Assembly: GCA_018001225.1 (NCBI GenBank)
Contig: JAGNIJ010000038.1
Coordinates: 1 to 45,276, forward strand
Direction of reading: 5' to 3'
Source: Kiritimatiellia bacterium
GTDB taxonomy: Bacteria; Verrucomicrobiota; Kiritimatiellia; CAIQIC01; JAGNIJ01
Length of the DNA: 45,276 nucleotides
In this document: in pieces, positions 42,555-45,276 of the stretch
Layout: each line of letters starts with the position of its first letter
Position numbering within the stretch: position 1 is the stretch's first letter
Program-made: the position numbers and the translations under genes
Notes under the pieces: generated by a model
Database searches by the model: none
What the model was told of the DNA's origin: nothing
Seen by the model: only the letters and a program-made list of their open reading frames with translations

Positions 42555-43307
42555 ATGGAACCGATGATCCACATGAGCCGTGTTTCGAAATCGTTCGGCG
42601 CCGTCCGGGCCGTGCGCGACCTGACCCTCGACATCCCCCGCGGCCAGCTCTTCTGTTTCCTGGGCCCGAACGGCGCCGGCAAGACGACGACCATCAAGAT
42701 GCTCTGCGGCCTGCTGCGTCCCGACGAGGGAGAGATCCGCATCGGCGGCCGCGACCTGCGGACCGATGCCGTCGCGGTCCGGCGCATCACCGGCTACATC
42801 CCCGATTTCCCGTTTCTCTACGAGCGCCTTACGGCCGCCGAGTTCTTCGAGTTCTCCGGGGACCTCTACGGCCTGCCGGCCCGGGAGGTCCGCGAGAAGA
42901 GGGCCCCCGCGTTCGTCCAGTTCGGCCTCGCGGATTACGCGCACACGCTCATCAAGGATCTCTCCCACGGCTACCGCCAGCGCCTGATCTACGCCGTGAC
43001 GCTGCTCCACGCCCCCGAGGTGCTGTTCGTGGACGAGCCGTTCATCGGGCTCGACCCGTTCACCATCCGCCTGATCAAGAACCTGCTGCGCGACCAGGCC
43101 CGGGCCGGGATGACCGTCTTCCTCACCACGCACATCCTGGCCCTGATCGAGGACCTGGCCGACCGCATCGGGATCATCGCCGGCGGGCGCCTGGTCACGG
43201 CCGGCACACGGGAAGAACTGGCCGGGGCAAGCGCCGTGCGCGGGGGCAGCCTGGAGGACATCTTCTTCAGCCTGGCCGGCCCGGAGGGGGAGGGGCCGTA
43301 TGCGTGA
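42555..43307 (+). CDS. ABC transporter ATP-binding protein
   Basis: 250 residues. Walker A is GPNGAGKTTT (about 37-46), the signature is LSHGYRQRL in place of LSGGQ, Walker B is VLFVDEPFIGLD, and the switch is VFLTTHILAL. The Gly-to-His change in the signature is mild and occurs in other exporters. The protein pairs with the membrane protein that follows and overlaps it by eight bases. The layout (accessory protein, ATPase, large permease) resembles ABC-2 type exporters for antibiotics, lipids or polysaccharide. The substrate is not known. Confidence 0.94.
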   Translation: MEPMIHMSRVSKSFGAVRAVRDLTLDIPRGQLFCFLGPNGAGKTTTIKMLCGLLRPDEGEIRIGGRDLRTDAVAVRRITGYIPDFPFLYERLTAAEFFEFSGDLYGLPAREVREKRAPAFVQFGLADYAHTLIKDLSHGYRQRLIYAVTLLHAPEVLFVDEPFIGLDPFTIRLIKNLLRDQARAGMTVFLTTHILALIEDLADRIGIIAGGRLVTAGTREELAGASAVRGGSLEDIFFSLAGPEGEGPYA

Positions 43308-44961
43308 GCTGGCAGTCCTGCTGGGCAAAGATGGCCGCGCCGCCCGGCACGCGGGCCGGTTGTGGGCGGAGCAGTCCCGTTTCAAGCTGGTCTTCATTTT
43401 CCTGTTCGCCCTCGGCCTGCTGGGCGGGCTGTGGGGCCTGTTCCTGCACGGCTTCCGGTTCCTCGAATCGCTCGGCGGCATCGGCCTGATGCTGGTCTAC
43501 CGCCTCTTCTACCTGTTTTTCTTCGGGCTGGGACTGATGCTGGCGCTGTCCTCCGTGATCACCACGTACACGACGTTTTTCCGCTCCGACGAAACCGGGT
43601 ACCTGCTGCTGAAGCCCGTGCCGGTCGGCACGCTGACCCTCTACAAGGCCATCCAGTCGGCCTTCTACACGTCCTGGGCTTTCTTCTTCATGATCGTTCC
43701 CTTCATCGGGGCGTTCGCGATGCACGAGAAGTTGCCGCTCCGGTTCCTGGCGTGGCTGGCCCTCTATTCCGTTCCGTTCGTGCTGCTCTACTCGCTGCTC
43801 GGCACGCTCGTCTGTCTTCTCGCGCTGCCGCTGCTGCGCCGCTTCCGTGCCGCCCGGTGGGCGCTGCCCCTCGTCCTGCTTGCCGCGGGCGGCCTGTGGC
43901 TGGTGACGACGAGGCCGGCGCCGGGCGACGCCGGGGTGTTCCCCACGCTGACGCGGCTCGTCCCGGCAATGCAGTGGGCGTCCCACCCGCTCTGGCCGAG
44001 CTGGTGGATGGCGGAGGGCGGGCTGGCGCTGGCCCGCGGCCAGCTCGGACGGGTCGCCGGGCTGTGGGGTGTGCTGGTGTCCAACGTGTTGCTCGCGGGC
44101 CTGTTCGTCGAGGCGGCCGGCCGCCGGTTTCTCCTGTCCGACTGGCAGGGCGTGCACTTCGCCGCGTCCCGCCGCCGGCGCCGCGGTGTGTTGTGGCCCT
44201 CGATGGAACGTTGGCTGGCCTTCCTGCCGCGCGATCTGCGCACGATCATGGTCAAGGACGCGCGGATTTTCATCCGCGATCCCGCGCAGTGGTCGCAGGC
44301 CCTTCTGTTCTTCGGGCTGCTGGCGATCTACTTCTTCAACCTGCGCACGCTGCACTACCACGTCCTGCCCGCGGTCTGGCGCAACCTCATCGCGTTCCTC
44401 AACATCGTCAGCGTCTGCTCCATCATGGCCTCGCTGGGCTCGCGGTTCATCTATCCCCAGTTGAGCCTCGAGGGCCACAGCTTCTGGATCCTCGGCCTGG
44501 CCCCGACCTCGATGGGGCGCGTGCTGGCGGCCAAGTTCCTGGGCGCCGTCTTCAGCCTGGGCGTCGTGAGCCTGGCGCTCATGGCCCTGTCCACCCGCAT
44601 GCTGGCGGTGCCGCGGTCCGTCCAGGCCGTCGCCCTCCTCGTGGCGGCGGCCACGACGCTGGTGGTGTCCGGCCTGTCCACGGGGCTGGGCGCGGTGTTC
44701 ATGGACCTGAAGCAGCGAAACCCGTCGGCCATCGTGTCCGGGTTCGGGGGTACGCTGAACCTGGTGCTGAACCTGGGCTTCATGCTCGCGGGGATCCTTC
44801 CGCTCGGCCTGGTGTTCCACGCGCGCGCCCAGGCTGGCGGCGGGCTCGGGCCCGCGGCTCTCGCGGCGGCCCTGGCCTGGCTGCTCGTGGCCGCCAGCCT
44901 CCTGGCGGCGGGCGCCCTGTACGCCGGGTGGCGAAGCCTGCGCCGCCGGGAATTCGGATGA
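43300..44961 (+). CDS. ABC exporter membrane protein (12 TM)
   Basis: 553 residues with about 12 hydrophobic helices in two sets of six, separated by a cytoplasmic region around residues 280-330 (HFAASRRRRRGVLW, WLAFLPRDLRTIMVKDARIFIRDP). The pattern, with RDPAQWSQALLFFGLLAIY at the start of the second half, resembles putative ABC exporter (ABC-2-like) permeases such as those next to this kind of ATPase. It starts eight bases inside the ATPase gene. Typical single ABC-2 permeases are about 250-280 residues; this one is double length, a fused dimer in a single chain. Substrate unknown. Confidence 0.85.
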   Translation: MRELAVLLGKDGRAARHAGRLWAEQSRFKLVFIFLFALGLLGGLWGLFLHGFRFLESLGGIGLMLVYRLFYLFFFGLGLMLALSSVITTYTTFFRSDETGYLLLKPVPVGTLTLYKAIQSAFYTSWAFFFMIVPFIGAFAMHEKLPLRFLAWLALYSVPFVLLYSLLGTLVCLLALPLLRRFRAARWALPLVLLAAGGLWLVTTRPAPGDAGVFPTLTRLVPAMQWASHPLWPSWWMAEGGLALARGQLGRVAGLWGVLVSNVLLAGLFVEAAGRRFLLSDWQGVHFAASRRRRRGVLWPSMERWLAFLPRDLRTIMVKDARIFIRDPAQWSQALLFFGLLAIYFFNLRTLHYHVLPAVWRNLIAFLNIVSVCSIMASLGSRFIYPQLSLEGHSFWILGLAPTSMGRVLAAKFLGAVFSLGVVSLALMALSTRMLAVPRSVQAVALLVAAATTLVVSGLSTGLGAVFMDLKQRNPSAIVSGFGGTLNLVLNLGFMLAGILPLGLVFHARAQAGGGLGPAALAAALAWLLVAASLLAAGALYAGWRSLRRREFG

Positions 44962-44975
44962 GGAGCCCTTTTTGC

Positions 44976-45004
44976 TTCACAACCGGCCCTGCGGGCGCTA
45001 GACT
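44976..45004 (+). promoter_or_regulatory. Candidate promoter for zinc-ribbon protein
   Basis: TTCACA, 17-base spacer, TAGACT. It would give a leader of about 12 nt to the ATG at 45024. Confidence 0.4.
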
Positions 45005-45023
45005 GACAATGGAGGCCGTGGAC

Positions 45024-45276
45024 ATGGAAGATATTAATTTCGATTGCCCCTTCTGCGGACAGAACCTGGATGCCGACGAGGATCTCGTGGGCACGAATAT
45101 CCCGTGTCCGTCCTGCGGCAAGATATTCCGCGTCGTACAGCCCGTCCGGTCGCAGGTCGACGCCCAGCGCATCGCGCCGCCCCCGCCGCCCCCGGCGCCG
45201 CCCCCGAACCGCGAGGACATGATCGCCACCACGCGGATCGAGCTTCCCCCCGAGTACCTCTCGCCCGAGCGGAAGA
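45024..45276 (+). CDS. Zinc-ribbon protein, N-terminal part
   Basis: Runs off the window; 84 codons visible. CPFCGQNLDADEDLVGTNIPCPSCGK shows two Cys-x2-Cys pairs of a zinc ribbon, in the style of MJ0042/YhfH-like or small-ribbon leader domains that precede longer proteins in this group. A proline-rich linker (APPPPPPAPPPN) and an acidic segment follow. ATG at 45024 is chosen over 45009 because GGAGG at 45011-45015 precedes it by eight bases. What follows downstream is not seen, so the overall function is unknown. Confidence 0.8.
   Translation, partial: MEDINFDCPFCGQNLDADEDLVGTNIPCPSCGKIFRVVQPVRSQVDAQRIAPPPPPPAPPPNREDMIATTRIELPPEYLSPERK

Overview
The window is a gene-dense, high-GC bacterial chromosome segment with no phage, transposase or CRISPR genes. 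The gene content suggests a Gram-negative-type member of the PVC group, most likely Kiritimatiellota or Verrucomicrobiota. This is an inference from three things: pilB/pilT/pilC-type motor genes with a GspG-like protein, secreted proteins ending in a short aromatic-Arg tail (FFRM.., HYRV..), and a choice-of-anchor-Q beta-helix protein. A 16S or marker-gene match would be needed to settle it.

Layout. 1-5.3 kb: a partial unknown gene, then a tightly overlapping minus-strand operon (GH20-type glycosidase, signal peptidase I, small anchored protein). A divergent promoter separates it from acylphosphatase, and a metallophosphoesterase plus a secreted protein follow. 5.3-6.9 kb: tRNA-Leu(CAG), a secreted protein, a palindromic repeat and a tiny secreted protein. 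6.9-9.4 kb: a Zn/Mn ABC importer (znuA-C-B order). 9.5-12.9 kb: a cobalamin-binding radical SAM protein and an APC permease fused to a PTS EIIA domain. 13-17.4 kb: a three-gene operon (second B12-radical SAM enzyme, membrane-anchored SGNH hydrolase, polytopic membrane protein). 17.4-21.4 kb: two large polytopic glycosyltransferase-like proteins diverging from a repeat-filled intergenic region. 21.5-30 kb: a secreted beta-helix protein, then a surface-sugar operon (methyltransferase, three NAD-dependent epimerase/reductases, GT4 glycosyltransferase, heptose kinase) that contains an unexpected two-gene nucleotidyltransferase-like cassette. 30.2-33.4 kb: gatCAB for tRNA-dependent amidation. 34-40.6 kb: pilus/secretion motor genes (PilB, PilT, second PilB, PilC, GspG-like). 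40.6-45.3 kb: thioesterase, GYF-domain membrane protein, an ABC exporter operon and the start of a zinc-ribbon protein.

How the parts connect. Many neighbours overlap by ATGA, so most blocks are probably translationally coupled operons. The 13-30 kb stretch reads as a cell-surface glycan locus: activated heptose or deoxysugar synthesis, glycosyl transfer, lipid-linked sugar transferases, SGNH tailoring and radical SAM chemistry. The 34-40.6 kb block is a type IV pilus/type II secretion motor. The most distinctive observations are a GDP-fucose-synthase-like enzyme whose catalytic Ser is Ala while its other four active-site residues are kept, the nucleotidyltransferase cassette inside the sugar operon, the palindrome whose two arms supply the stop codons of convergent genes, and the PilB-PilT-PilB order. 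No wholly new defence or mobile system was recognised.
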